A stretch of 64,000 bases of DNA. It comes from Pseudomonas monsensis (GTDB lineage: Bacteria; Pseudomonadota; Gammaproteobacteria; Pseudomonadales; Pseudomonadaceae). The notes beneath the pieces were generated by a model. That model was given only the letters and a program-made list of their open reading frames with translations. It was not told the origin of the DNA and made no database searches. A program made the position numbers and the translations under genes. Positions within the stretch are counted from its first letter, which is position 1; the number at the start of each line of letters is the position of its first letter. Shown here piece after piece: positions 9,088-18,169 of the stretch. Location of the stretch: the NCBI RefSeq assembly GCF_014268495.2, contig NZ_CP077087.1, forward strand, positions 479,001-543,000, given 5' to 3'.

Positions 9088-9118
9088 GGTCATTCCCGCG
9101 CAGCGCGTGGGAATGACC
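9088..9118. terminator. Bidirectional hairpin terminator between atsR and the LysR gene
   Basis: Perfect 10-bp arms GGTCATTCCC / GGGAATGACC enclose an 11-nt loop, placed 7 bp after the atsR stop and 1 bp before the end of the convergent LysR gene. There is no T-run, so intrinsic termination is likely but unproven. Confidence 0.65.
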
Positions 9119-9119
9119 C

Positions 9120-10040
9120 TCAAACCGCGACGCTGATCTGCTGTTTATCCACCGCCACCAGCGTCTCGATCATCGCTCTTGCTGCCGGCGACAACCGGAA
9201 CCCGGTGCGACTGACAATCCCGCAGCGCGCATTCATGCTCTCCAGGTTTTGCGGCAGATTGCGCCACTGCAATAACACCAGCGAACCCTTGGCGATGTCC
9301 TCGACGAACGCCTCTTCCGTGCCTACGCCAATCGCATTCGATTGCAGCACCACTTTCACCAGTGCCGGAAAATGCTCGGTCTCGATGGTCGGGGAAAAAT
9401 CGATCCGGCCGCTGAGGTTCGCCAGCAGTTTGCGGATCCCCGGCGGGATCAGTGTGGTCGCCAGCGGGTAGTCGAACATGTCGTTGGTCGACAGGCTTTC
9501 CTTGGCCAGCAACGGGTGCCCCGGCCGGCAGAAAAACACCCCGCGCTTGGGCGTCAGGGCCTGGGTCTGGAAGTTCGGATCGGCTTCGAAATGACGGATG
9601 TCGGCGATAAAGAATTCGATCTCCTCGCGGCTCAGCGCACGACTGAGTTTTTCCCAGTTGTCCACCTGAAAACAGGTGCGCACTTTCGGGTGCGCGTTGA
9701 TGAATTGCGCCACCGCATCCGGCACCAGTTTCACCGCCGGCGCCGGGCCGCAACCGAAGTGCACTTCACCGGCATCAAGCTTGGTCATCTGCGTCACTTC
9801 GGCGCTGAGCAGCGCTGCACCTTGCACCAGGCTCAGGGCGTGTTGCAGCACCACCTGACCCTCGGGCGTGGGGCGCAGATCCTTGTTGCCGCGATCCACC
9901 AGCACGCAGCCGAACTCCTGCTCCAGCCCTTGAATGCTGCGGCTGAACGCTGGTTGGGTGATGCCCATCGCATCCGCCGCACGGACAAAACTGCGGTGTT
10001 CGTTGAGGGCGATGAAGTAGCGCAACTGGCGAAGATCCAT
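9120..10040 (-). CDS. LysR-family regulator of sulfate-ester genes (SftR-like)
   Basis: 306-residue LysR regulator. The N-terminal winged helix-turn-helix spans about residues 1-60 (LRQLRYFIALNEHRSFVRAA, ITQPAFSRSIQGLE) and is followed by the substrate-binding domain. It lies divergent to atsK and next to atsR, the position of SftR, the LysR protein that controls sulfate-ester genes in P. putida S-313. The name is therefore likely but rests on context. Two in-frame ATGs exist, at 10055 and 10040. The second gives the usual LysR beginning MDLRQL and has a GGAA upstream, so it was chosen. A paralogue with the same architecture is at 13143. SftR-type regulators are thought to respond to sulfate-ester availability below the sulfur-starvation response. 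Confidence 0.85.
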   Translation of the reverse strand: MDLRQLRYFIALNEHRSFVRAADAMGITQPAFSRSIQGLEQEFGCVLVDRGNKDLRPTPEGQVVLQHALSLVQGAALLSAEVTQMTKLDAGEVHFGCGPAPAVKLVPDAVAQFINAHPKVRTCFQVDNWEKLSRALSREEIEFFIADIRHFEADPNFQTQALTPKRGVFFCRPGHPLLAKESLSTNDMFDYPLATTLIPPGIRKLLANLSGRIDFSPTIETEHFPALVKVVLQSNAIGVGTEEAFVEDIAKGSLVLLQWRNLPQNLESMNARCGIVSRTGFRLSPAARAMIETLVAVDKQQISVAV

Positions 10041-10109
10041 ATGCTTTTCCGGCATCCTAAAAATAGCTCGAAGGCATTTGCGACGAGGGTTGCTTGAGGT
10101 TTTAAATGC

Positions 10110-10150
10110 AAGCTCTTATTCCGTCAACGAAGCATGTGAATATCTATTAG
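10110..10150. promoter_or_regulatory. Candidate sulfur-response operator between the LysR gene and atsK
   Basis: CTTATTCCGTCAACGAAGCA (10115-10134) followed by GTGAATATCTATTAG lies in the divergent LysR/atsK gap. It shares TTATTCC with motifs before the cystine importer and other sulfur operons here. Dyad symmetry is imperfect (TATTC...GAAgCA). CysB or the LysR protein could bind; the assignment is inference. Confidence 0.4.
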
Positions 10151-10221
10151 ATGTAAATGGAATATAGATAGAGCGATGTTTCGCTGCCGCCCAACCGCAA
10201 GCAGTCGATGAGGGTCTACCC

Positions 10222-11130
10222 ATGAGCAATGCCGCACTCGCTGTAAAACCCGCTGTCCACGCGCTGGAAATCCATCCGGTGGCCGGTCGTATCGGCGCCG
10301 AAATTCGCGGCGTGCACCTGTCCGGTGAACTGGACGCTGCCACGATCGAAGCCATTCAGCAGGCGCTGATCCAGTACAAGGTCGTGTTCTTCCGCGAGCA
10401 GACCCAACTCGACGATCAGCGCCAGGAAGCCTTCGCCCATCTGCTCGGCGAGCCCGTGGCGCACCCGACCGTGCCGGTGCGTGAGGGCACGCGTTACCTG
10501 CTGGAACTGGACGGTGCCGAGGGCCAGCGCGCCAACTCCTGGCACACCGACGTGACCTTCGTCGACGCCTACCCGAAAGCCTCGATCCTGCGTTCGGTGG
10601 TGGCCCCGGCCTTCGGTGGCGACACCCTGTGGGCCAACACCGCGACCGCGTACAACGAACTGCCCACCGAGCTGCGTGAGCTGGCGGACAAACTGGTCGC
10701 CGTGCACAGCAACGAATACGACTACGCCGGGGCCAAGCCTGACGTCTCGGCGGAGAAGCTCGAGCGCTATCGCAAGGTTTTCACCTCGACGGTCTACGAG
10801 ACCGAGCACCCGGTGGTGCGTGTGCACCCGATCAGCGGCGAGAAGAGCTTGCTGCTGGGGCATTTCGTCAAGCGCATCAAGGGTTATTCGCAGGCGGATT
10901 CGGCGCATCTGTTCGGCCTGTTGCAGAGCCATGTGATCCGTCAGGAAAACACCGTGCGCTGGCGCTGGAAGGCCGGCGATGTGGCGATCTGGGATAACCG
11001 CTCGACGCAGCATTATGCGATTGATGATTACGGGACTCAGGATCGGGTGGTGCGGCGGGTGACGTTGAAAGGTGAGGTGCCGGTTGGGGCTTCTGGGCAG
11101 CGTAGCCAGACCATCAAGGGTCGTGATTGA
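10222..11130 (+). CDS. atsK: Alkylsulfatase AtsK, Fe(II)/2-oxoglutarate-dependent dioxygenase
   Basis: 302-residue TauD-family dioxygenase that oxidatively cleaves medium-chain alkyl sulfate esters such as 2-ethylhexyl sulfate, using O2 and 2-oxoglutarate and releasing sulfate and an aldehyde. The first two iron ligands of the facial triad are His108 and Asp110 (WHTDVTF), the positions known in P. putida AtsK; the third is in the C-terminal STQHYAIDDY motif, and the 2-oxoglutarate-binding arginine follows in RVVRRVTL. The beginning and overall sequence closely resemble the P. putida enzyme as I remember it. It contains no cysteine and no methionine apart from the initiator. It is divergent from the LysR gene and followed by a repeat. 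Cytoplasmic. Confidence 0.95.
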   Translation: MSNAALAVKPAVHALEIHPVAGRIGAEIRGVHLSGELDAATIEAIQQALIQYKVVFFREQTQLDDQRQEAFAHLLGEPVAHPTVPVREGTRYLLELDGAEGQRANSWHTDVTFVDAYPKASILRSVVAPAFGGDTLWANTATAYNELPTELRELADKLVAVHSNEYDYAGAKPDVSAEKLERYRKVFTSTVYETEHPVVRVHPISGEKSLLLGHFVKRIKGYSQADSAHLFGLLQSHVIRQENTVRWRWKAGDVAIWDNRSTQHYAIDDYGTQDRVVRRVTLKGEVPVGASGQRSQTIKGRD

Positions 11131-11137
11131 AGATCAA

Positions 11138-11308
11138 AAAACCCTCATCGGAACGCCGCCCGCCCAGCCCTCTCCCAGAAGGAGAGGGCGCCGATTGGGG
11201 GCTTTTCGAGCCTGAGTTCAACCTTGATATTTTAGGTTGGCGTAGAGCTAAAAAACAACTCGGTCAGTCCCCTCTCCCTCTGGGAGAGGGTTAGGGTGAG
11301 GGGCTCTT
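11138..11308. repeat. GGGAGAGGG-family MITE-like repeat, copy 2
   Basis: About 170 bp. The left end reads CCCTCATCGGAACGCCGCCC, the mirror of the right end of copy 1; the right end reads GGGAGAGGGTTAGGGTGAGG. The interior has cctgagttcaaccttgata and ctcggtcagtcc. It separates the convergent atsK and second sulfatase genes. Confidence 0.85.
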
Positions 11309-11312
11309 AAAA

Positions 11313-12929
11313 CTACCAAACCCCAATCTGAACAACCTTCTCTGTCTCCGGCTCGCCATAGCGAAACCGCTGCCCGCGCCAATCAATCTCCTGATGACTG
11401 ATGGTCGTCCGCCGCTTCAACCCCCGCACCCACTCAAACAAATACCCCGCATGCTCCTCGCGCACCGCCGCGAATGCCGGATCTTCACCCAAATCACGCA
11501 GCTCCTGCGGATCGTTCAGCAGATCAAACAACTGTGGCCGGAAGCCGTCGTACGCCAGGTATTTCCAGCGCTCGCTGCGCACCATGGTCATGCGGCAGCG
11601 GTCGATCGGCTGGCCGAGACGCTCGCGCGCCGGCGCCTGGAAGGCGTAGTCGTATTCGCTGATGGCATAGCGGCGCCACTCAGGATTTTCACCGTGCAAC
11701 AACGGGATCAGCGAGCGTCCTTCGAGCCGATGCTCGGCCCCCGGCAAGCCCAGTGCCTGCAAAAACGTCGGCAATGCGTCGATGGTTTCCGCCAGTCGCT
11801 CCTCCACCGTTCCCCGCGTGGCATCTGCCGCCGCGCGCGGGTCGCGCACGATCAGTGGCACGCCCACCGCTTGTTCCAGCAAAAACTCCTTCTCGCCCAA
11901 CCAGTGATCGCCGAGAAAGTCGCCGTGATCGCTGGTGAACACGATCAAGGTGTCATCCCAACGTCCATTGCTCTGCAGGAAATCAAACAGCCGCCCGAGC
12001 TGATCATCCACTTGCTTGATCAGGCCCATGTAAGTGGGGATTACAGTCAATCGTACTGAATTACGGGAGAAGTTGAGGCTTTCCTCATGCTGACGGAACG
12101 CCGTGTATACGGGGTGTTTGCTGGCTTCGGAGGGCGTCGCGCGGACCGCGTCGAGAACCGATTTCGTACTGTACAAGGCGTGGTATGGCGCTGGTACGAT
12201 ATAGGGCCAGTGCGGTTTGATGTAGGAGAGGTGTAAACACCACGATTTCTCACCTTGTTCGGTGATGAAGTCGATCGCTCGATTTGTAGTGTAGACAGTC
12301 TCTGAGTGTTGCTCGGGAATTCGTGCTGGCAAATTCGCATGACGCATTTTCCAGCCGCTGAGGATTTCGCCGTGCTCGCCTTCGGCGGCATTGGCCCAGT
12401 CGTGCCAGGGGTTGCGCCCGTCGAAACCCTGCTCGCGCAGGTAATGGGTGTAAGGCGCGGATTCGCGTTTGTCGTCGAACAGCGGGTCGTCGGGGAAGAT
12501 CCCGTCGTGGCGAAAGTACGGTTCGAAGCCGACCTCGTTGAGCGCCTCGGCCTGCGCACTGTCGGGGTTGATCGCCAGACGCTGCAAGGCATCGACATTG
12601 GCCGTGGCGTGGGTCTTGCCGACCAGCGCGGTACGGATGCCGTGGGGGCGCAGGTAGTCGCCGATGGTCAGTTCCTCCAGCGGCAGCGGCACCGCGTTCC
12701 ACGCCACTTGATGACTGCTGACGTAACGCCCGGTGTAGGCCGACATTCTCGACGGCCCGCAGATCGTGCCTTGGGTGTAGGCGCGGCCGAAACGCACGCC
12801 GGCGGCGGCCAGTCGATCAATGTTCGGCGTGTGCAGATGCGGGTGGCCGTAGCAGGACAGGTAATCGCGGCGCAGTTGATCGCACATGATGTACAGCACG
12901 TTGCGCACGGGGTTTGGCGGGTTGGACAT
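11313..12929 (-). CDS. Second formylglycine-type sulfatase / alkaline-phosphatase-superfamily hydrolase
   Basis: 538-residue hydrolase of the sulfatase family. The core motif CGPSR lies at residues 57-61, so Cys57 is the predicted formylglycine precursor. The metal-binding start is YIMCDQLRRDY (Asp17), and the distal metal site VFTSDHGDFLGDH is also present. There is no signal peptide, so it is cytoplasmic like AtsA. It is not a duplicate of AtsA: the sequence is of the choline-sulfatase/phosphonate-monoester-hydrolase branch, and the substrate is unknown. The ATG at 12929 was chosen over an upstream in-frame GTG (12938) because GGTGA stands at a suitable distance. It is convergent with atsK and probably belongs to the sulfate-ester block by position. 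Cysteine and methionine are not depleted here. Confidence 0.82.
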   Translation of the reverse strand: MSNPPNPVRNVLYIMCDQLRRDYLSCYGHPHLHTPNIDRLAAAGVRFGRAYTQGTICGPSRMSAYTGRYVSSHQVAWNAVPLPLEELTIGDYLRPHGIRTALVGKTHATANVDALQRLAINPDSAQAEALNEVGFEPYFRHDGIFPDDPLFDDKRESAPYTHYLREQGFDGRNPWHDWANAAEGEHGEILSGWKMRHANLPARIPEQHSETVYTTNRAIDFITEQGEKSWCLHLSYIKPHWPYIVPAPYHALYSTKSVLDAVRATPSEASKHPVYTAFRQHEESLNFSRNSVRLTVIPTYMGLIKQVDDQLGRLFDFLQSNGRWDDTLIVFTSDHGDFLGDHWLGEKEFLLEQAVGVPLIVRDPRAAADATRGTVEERLAETIDALPTFLQALGLPGAEHRLEGRSLIPLLHGENPEWRRYAISEYDYAFQAPARERLGQPIDRCRMTMVRSERWKYLAYDGFRPQLFDLLNDPQELRDLGEDPAFAAVREEHAGYLFEWVRGLKRRTTISHQEIDWRGQRFRYGEPETEKVVQIGVW

Positions 12930-13042
12930 GGGGTTCACCGGTCAGAGAGACAGGCAAGGGTTGTCGCTTTCGGTGGGGGTGTTCGGCAAGTGCATTTGGG
13001 GAATGGGTTTTATGCAGGGAATGCATTGGTGCGAGTGGCGAC

Positions 13043-13136
13043 GCTATCGCTGGCAAGCCAGCTCCCACAGGATTTGCGCCAGATACAAATGATGTGAACA
13101 CCCGGAACGTGTGGGAGCTGGCTTGCCAGCGATAGC
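13043..13136. repeat. REPIN, TGGCAAGCCAGCTCCCACA type
   Basis: Inverted pair with arms GCTATCGCTGGCAAGCCAGC and GCTGGCTTGCCAGCGATAGC around about 55 bp. It is a REP subtype different from the GAGCAAGCTCGCTCCCAC type. It lies between the sulfatase and the second LysR gene. Confidence 0.85.
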
Positions 13137-13142
13137 GGTGGA

Positions 13143-14087
13143 TCAGACAGCGAGTCGATCCAGCGAACACACCTCCTCATCCACCGCATCAACCGCCTTG
13201 ATCTGCTCAATCATCGCCTCCGCCAGCGGCGACAACCGATACCCCGCGCGGCTGACAATCCCGTAGCGGGTGTACAACTCTTCAAGATCATCGGCCAAGC
13301 CTTCAATGCGCAAACACACCAGTTCACCCTTGGTCTGATGCAGCGCATCAGAGTACGCGCCGACAATCCCGATCGCCTCCGAACGCAGCACCACACTCAG
13401 CAGGCTCGCACTGTTTTCACACTCCACATTCGGCGTGAAATCCGGGCGACCGCTGAGGTCGACGATGACCTTGCGCAGGTTTGGCGGGCGGATGCTCACT
13501 GCCAGTGGATAACTCATCAGTTGCTCGGCCGTGACCCGTTCCAAAGTGGCCAGCGGATGCCCCGCACGACAACAGAAATGCCATTTGCGCGGACGCAATC
13601 GGTAGGTGAGGTAATCCGGGTCGGCCTCGAAGTGCCGGGTGTCGGCGACGAAGAATTCGAACTCCTCGCTGAGCAGGCGTTTGCTCAGGCTCTGCCAGTC
13701 ATCGACCTGAAACTGCACCCGTGCCTTCGGGTAGCGCCCGATGAATGCGCCGATCGCGCGCGGGATCAATCCGGCTGCCGGCGCCGGCCCGCAACCGAAG
13801 CGCAATTCCCCCGCCTCCAGCCCATTGAACTGACTGATCTCGTTGGCCATCTGCTGCGCGCCGCTGACCAGTCGTCGCGCATGTTCGAGCAGCACCTGGC
13901 CCTGTTTGGTTGGTGGCAGATCCTTGCGCCCGCGATCAACCAACTGGCAGCCAACGCTGTGTTCCAGCGCCTGAATGCTGCGGCTGAACGCCGACTGCGA
14001 GAGGTTCACCGCCTGCGCGCCAGCGACGAAGCTGCGTTGTTCGGCGAGGGCGATGAAGTGGCGGAGCTGGCGCAAGTCGATATGCAT
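13143..14087 (-). CDS. LysR-family regulator, paralogue of the SftR-like gene
   Basis: 314 residues. The helix-turn-helix is N-terminal (LRQLRHFIALAEQRSFVAGA, LSQSAFSRSIQALE), followed by the LysR effector domain. The same segments, including FGCGPAPA and FEFFVADTRHFEADPDY, recur in the LysR protein at 9120, so the two are paralogues. It is divergent from the TonB-dependent receptor gene (166 bp between starts) and is its likely regulator. The ATG at 14087 has a poor ribosome-binding site, but no better start keeps the DNA-binding domain intact. Either this gene or the one at 9120 could be the true SftR counterpart; the atsK neighbourhood favours the other. Confidence 0.83.
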   Translation of the reverse strand: MHIDLRQLRHFIALAEQRSFVAGAQAVNLSQSAFSRSIQALEHSVGCQLVDRGRKDLPPTKQGQVLLEHARRLVSGAQQMANEISQFNGLEAGELRFGCGPAPAAGLIPRAIGAFIGRYPKARVQFQVDDWQSLSKRLLSEEFEFFVADTRHFEADPDYLTYRLRPRKWHFCCRAGHPLATLERVTAEQLMSYPLAVSIRPPNLRKVIVDLSGRPDFTPNVECENSASLLSVVLRSEAIGIVGAYSDALHQTKGELVCLRIEGLADDLEELYTRYGIVSRAGYRLSPLAEAMIEQIKAVDAVDEEVCSLDRLAV

Positions 14088-14181
14088 TTTTCACATAAAA
14101 AATATCCGGGAAATGCATTGGATATGCATTAGGTCGACTCCTTATAAAGGCAATCTCTTATGCAGTAAATATTTGTAAATC

Positions 14182-14210
14182 CATAAATAAATAACTTAAA
14201 AGAATATGCA
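14182..14210 (+). promoter_or_regulatory. Candidate sulfur-response operator before the TonB-dependent receptor gene
   Basis: AAATAAATAACTTAAAAGAA followed by TATGCA ends 43 bp before the receptor ATG. Nearly the same string occurs before tauA (57627) and before the SfnB-type gene (41811): AAATAA..TAACTT..AG.AATATGC. See the finding on the shared motif. Confidence 0.5.
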
Positions 14211-14252
14211 GCGTTGAAGATGTCTGTGTGTTTTTTGACCAGGAGCCGCGCC

Positions 14253-16613
14253 ATGAGTCCGTTGAACCTTGCGTCACCCTTAACACCACGACGGCTCAAA
14301 CGCCTGCCTCTGGCCCTGCTGCTGGCAGGGAGTGCGAGCTGGACTCATGGTTACGCCGCCGAAACGCAAACCCCGTCGCCGGCTCCGGCCGACAAGCCGG
14401 TCGTCAACAGTTCGCAGCTGGAAACCGTGACCGTCACCACTCGCCGCCGCGAAGAAAGCTCGCAGGATGTGCCGACGCCGATGAGCGTGGTCAGCGGCCA
14501 GAATCTGGAGACACAGCGGGTCTACCGGATTCAGGATTTGCAGCAACTGGTGCCCAGCGTCAACGTCGCCTACATGCACGCACGCCAGTCCAGCGTGTCG
14601 ATTCGGGGCCTGGGCAACAACCCGGCCAGTGACGGCCTGGAAGGCAGCGTCGGGCTGTACATCGACAACGTTTATCTGGGGCGTCCGGGGATGGCGGTGT
14701 TCGATTTGATGGACATCGAACAGCTGGAAGTCCTGCGCGGACCGCAGGGCACGCTGTTCGGCAAAAACACCACCGCCGGGGTGATCAATATCAGCACCCG
14801 CGCCCCGACGTTCACGCCGGAGCGCAGCATCGAAACCTCGGTGGGCGAGGACGGTTATTTCCAGACCAAGGGCACGATTTCCGGGCCGCTCAACGATCAA
14901 CTGGCCGGACGCTTTTCGGCCTACCGCACGCGCAGCGACGGCGATATCAAGAACGAATACGACGGCCATGATCTGAATGGCGGCTCGCGCGACGGCTTCC
15001 GTGCACAGTTGCTGTTCAAGCCCAATGACGATTTCAACCTGCGCTGGATCGGTGACTACAACGAAGAAGACTCCAGCGCCGGCACCCGCGTGTTGTACAA
15101 CACCGGGCCGACCATCAACGGCGTCAATCTCTATCAGGCGCGGGCCAATGCGGCGGGCGCGACGCTGGTCAACGGTGCGCACCGCAAGGTGAATCTGGAC
15201 AACGATCAGCACGTCACCGTGCATCAGGGCGGCACCTCGGTTGAAGCCAACTGGACCTTGCCGAGCGACTTCACGCTGACCTCGATCAGCGCCTATCGCT
15301 TCTGGAATTTCACCCCGCGTAACGACGATGGCCTCAACGTGCCGGCGAGTTACAACGCCGGGGTTTCGGTGGAAGACAAACAGTATTCGCAGGAATTTCG
15401 TCTGGCCTCGCCCAAGGGCGAGTTCTTCGATTACGTGGTCGGTGCTTATTACTTTGGCTCGGACCTGGACAACAAATCCTTCGCTTATTACGGCCCCCAG
15501 GCCGACATCTGGAATGGCACGCCGCGCGGGGCGCTGGCCAATGTCACCAGCATCGGTAACGGCCATATCAAGACCGACAGTTTTGCGCTGTTTGCCCAAG
15601 GCACCTGGCATCTGACCGAGCGCCTGGATTTCACCGCCGGGGTACGCGGCACTTACGAAGAGAAATCCGCCTGGGTCACCCGTGATGCACCGCTCGGCGG
15701 GGCTGCTGTGACCGGCGCGGCGGCCACGGCGCGTCGCGGGCGAGCCGGGGCCTACGATTCCGGCGATTTAAACCAGTACAGCTCCAGCCCGTCCGGTCTG
15801 CTCAACCTCAGTTACCGCATCACCGACGACGTGCTGGGCTATGCCACGCTCTCCCACGGCGAAAAATCCGGCGGGGTCAACCTGGCGGTGGGTTCGGCGC
15901 CAACGGCCGGGGCCGAGTCGTTGCTGATTGGCACCGAACGCGCGAACAACGCCGAACTCGGGTTCAAGAGCACACTGTGGGATCACCGTTTGCAGCTCAA
16001 CGCCAACGTATTCTGGACCCAGGTCAACGCTTACCAGACCAACGCCTATGACGCCGACAACCGCGTGCAATACCTGACCAACGCCGGCTCGGTCCGGTCG
16101 CGCGGCGTCGAATTCGAAAGCACTGTGATCCCGCTGCGCGGCCTGACCCTGAACATCAACGGCTCGTACAACGACGTCAGCTATCTCTCCTACAAAGATG
16201 CGCCGTGCCCGCCGGAAGTCAGTCTCGCACCGGGCGCTCCGGCCTCCTGCGACCTTACCGGGCATCAAGTGGTCGGCGCGTCGAAATGGATCGGCAACGC
16301 CAACGGCGAATATAAGTGGAACCTGGCTAACGGTTTCGAACCCTACGTCACTGCCAGCTACGCGTTCCGCTCCAAAGCGGTGGGCACGGTCGAGGATTCC
16401 GACTACGGGCAGATCCCGAGCTACGCGGTGGTCAACTTTTCCACCGGTCTGCGCGGCGACTTCAACCAGGGCCAGTGGGACGTTTCGCTGTGGCTGAAAA
16501 ACGCCTTCGACAAGACCTATTACACAACCCTGTGGACCGGCGGCAACGGCGGCTATGAAGGCTTGCTCGGCACACCGCGCACCCTTGGGGTTACCGGTCG
16601 CTACGACTTCTGA
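14253..16613 (+). CDS. TonB-dependent outer-membrane receptor of the sulfate-ester block (SftP-like)
   Basis: 786-residue outer-membrane receptor. Signal peptide at about residues 1-36, then a plug domain (about 60-170: QDVPTPMSVVSGQNLE, SVSIRGLGN, VLRGPQGTLFGKNTTAGVIN), then a long beta-barrel ending in an aromatic residue (RYDF), as needed for outer-membrane insertion. It would import a substrate too large or too scarce for porins, here presumably a sulfate ester. P. putida S-313 has a comparable receptor, SftP, under SftR control, so that name is plausible but not certain. The ATG at 14253 follows AGGAG; a longer frame from 14214 lacks a site. It is divergent from a LysR gene and followed 23 bp later by the arylsulfotransferase-like gene, probably in one operon. 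Confidence 0.88.
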   Translation: MSPLNLASPLTPRRLKRLPLALLLAGSASWTHGYAAETQTPSPAPADKPVVNSSQLETVTVTTRRREESSQDVPTPMSVVSGQNLETQRVYRIQDLQQLVPSVNVAYMHARQSSVSIRGLGNNPASDGLEGSVGLYIDNVYLGRPGMAVFDLMDIEQLEVLRGPQGTLFGKNTTAGVINISTRAPTFTPERSIETSVGEDGYFQTKGTISGPLNDQLAGRFSAYRTRSDGDIKNEYDGHDLNGGSRDGFRAQLLFKPNDDFNLRWIGDYNEEDSSAGTRVLYNTGPTINGVNLYQARANAAGATLVNGAHRKVNLDNDQHVTVHQGGTSVEANWTLPSDFTLTSISAYRFWNFTPRNDDGLNVPASYNAGVSVEDKQYSQEFRLASPKGEFFDYVVGAYYFGSDLDNKSFAYYGPQADIWNGTPRGALANVTSIGNGHIKTDSFALFAQGTWHLTERLDFTAGVRGTYEEKSAWVTRDAPLGGAAVTGAAATARRGRAGAYDSGDLNQYSSSPSGLLNLSYRITDDVLGYATLSHGEKSGGVNLAVGSAPTAGAESLLIGTERANNAELGFKSTLWDHRLQLNANVFWTQVNAYQTNAYDADNRVQYLTNAGSVRSRGVEFESTVIPLRGLTLNINGSYNDVSYLSYKDAPCPPEVSLAPGAPASCDLTGHQVVGASKWIGNANGEYKWNLANGFEPYVTASYAFRSKAVGTVEDSDYGQIPSYAVVNFSTGLRGDFNQGQWDVSLWLKNAFDKTYYTTLWTGGNGGYEGLLGTPRTLGVTGRYDF

Positions 16614-16636
16614 TCCGTCATTCAAGGAGCTGCATA

Positions 16637-17980
16637 ATGTTGCGCATCAAAACCGCTTTACCGGTATTGCTGTCAGGCGCGGTCTTCAGTGCCGGCGCGT
16701 TCGCCGCGCCCAGCGTGTACCCGACCGGAGTGACCCGGTACGACCCGGACAAGGCGTTCAATCAGTACGTGATCTTCAGTGGCGCCGACAAGCAGACGCA
16801 CCTGATCGACATGAATGGCAATGAGGTGAAAACCTGGCCCCAGGAAGGTTTTCCGTCGGCCATCATCGACCCGAAACTGGTTGGCGGTGAGCGCGGGCAT
16901 GTGCTGCTGCAACTGAGTGCGAAGGAGCCGGGCAAACTCGGTTCGGCCGGCAACGGGCTGGGCAACCAGAGTGTTGGCGAGCTCGACTGGAACGGCAAAG
17001 TGGTCTGGCAGTGGGGCGACAAGGCGCCCGGTGGCGCGGCGCAACAGCACCATGATCAGCGCCGTTTGAGCAACGGCAACACGGTGGTGCTGGCGAACAA
17101 GGTGCACACGATCAAAGGCTTCAAGGCGCCCGAGGTGATTGATGATGCGATCTATGAAGTCAGCCCCGGCGGTGAGGTGAAATGGCAGTGGCTGGCCTCG
17201 GAGCACCTCAACGAATTCGGCTTTACCCCCGAGCAATTGAAACAGGTGCGCGCCAGCGACAACCCGGATTACCTGCATATCAACAACCTCAGTCTGGTCG
17301 GGCCAAACAAGTGGTTCGATGCCGGTGACAAGCGCTTCAATCCGGACAATCTGCTGCTCGATTCGCGCAACGCCAACTTCATTGCAATCATCGACAAAAA
17401 GACCGGCAAAGTGGTCTGGCGCCTCGGCCCGAACTTGCCGCTGATCAACCCAAAAACCGCGCAAAAACTGCCGCGCCCGGTGGACCAGTTTGTCGGCCAG
17501 CATGACGCGCACATCATCCCGGCCGGGCTGCCTGGTGCCGGCAACCTGCTGGTATTCGACAATCAGGGTTCGGCGGGATATCCGAACGTCCCCCTCGGGC
17601 TGATTTCCGGCTCGCGGGTGCTGGAAATCGATCCGCAGAAAAACGAAATCGTCTGGCAGTACAGTGCGGCCAATTCGAAGCAGCCGGGATGGGCGTTCTA
17701 CAGTTCGTTCATCAGCAGTGCGCGACGTCTGCCCAACGGCAATACGCTGATCGACGAAGGCATGAACGGGCGGTTTTTCCAGGTCACGGCGAGCGGTGAA
17801 AACGTCTGGGAATACGTCAGCCCGTATCTGGGCAAGGCGCCGGGCAGCGATGCGATCAGCAACTGGGTGTATCGGGCGCTGCCTGTCAGTTATGACTGGG
17901 TGCCACTTGGAACGCCACGTTCCGAGACCGCAGTGATTGCCCCGGCCATTGGCGTGCAACAAGCCAGCGCGCGCCGTTAG
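16637..17980 (+). CDS. Arylsulfotransferase (AssT)-family periplasmic protein
   Basis: 447 residues with a signal peptide (about 1-23, GAFA|APSV). Repeated motifs such as WQWGDKAPGG, HHDQRRLSNGNTV and SSARRLPNGNTL are the beta-propeller blades of the arylsulfotransferase family, whose characterised members move sulfate from one phenol to another without PAPS. Here it may desulfurise or trans-sulfate aryl sulfates in the periplasm before import; that is inference. There are no cysteines and only two internal methionines. The ATG follows AAGGAG and lies 23 bp after the receptor stop, pointing to co-transcription. The family is shorter than the E. coli AssT enzyme (roughly 600 residues), so the chemistry should be treated as family-level only. 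Confidence 0.82.
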   Translation: MLRIKTALPVLLSGAVFSAGAFAAPSVYPTGVTRYDPDKAFNQYVIFSGADKQTHLIDMNGNEVKTWPQEGFPSAIIDPKLVGGERGHVLLQLSAKEPGKLGSAGNGLGNQSVGELDWNGKVVWQWGDKAPGGAAQQHHDQRRLSNGNTVVLANKVHTIKGFKAPEVIDDAIYEVSPGGEVKWQWLASEHLNEFGFTPEQLKQVRASDNPDYLHINNLSLVGPNKWFDAGDKRFNPDNLLLDSRNANFIAIIDKKTGKVVWRLGPNLPLINPKTAQKLPRPVDQFVGQHDAHIIPAGLPGAGNLLVFDNQGSAGYPNVPLGLISGSRVLEIDPQKNEIVWQYSAANSKQPGWAFYSSFISSARRLPNGNTLIDEGMNGRFFQVTASGENVWEYVSPYLGKAPGSDAISNWVYRALPVSYDWVPLGTPRSETAVIAPAIGVQQASARR

Positions 17981-18169
17981 TAGAAATGGAATTAATGCTC
18001 GACGGAATGGCGATAAGTTATGAGCTTAATCAGGGGTGCTTATTGCAACTTGATTAGTCAGTGGCTTGGACAATATACGAATGTCGAACCATCCTGACTG
18101 TCGTGAGTTTCCAGGAGGAAACTTGCTCTCATCGGAAGACACTTATCCAACGATAAAGGAAATCTCGTT

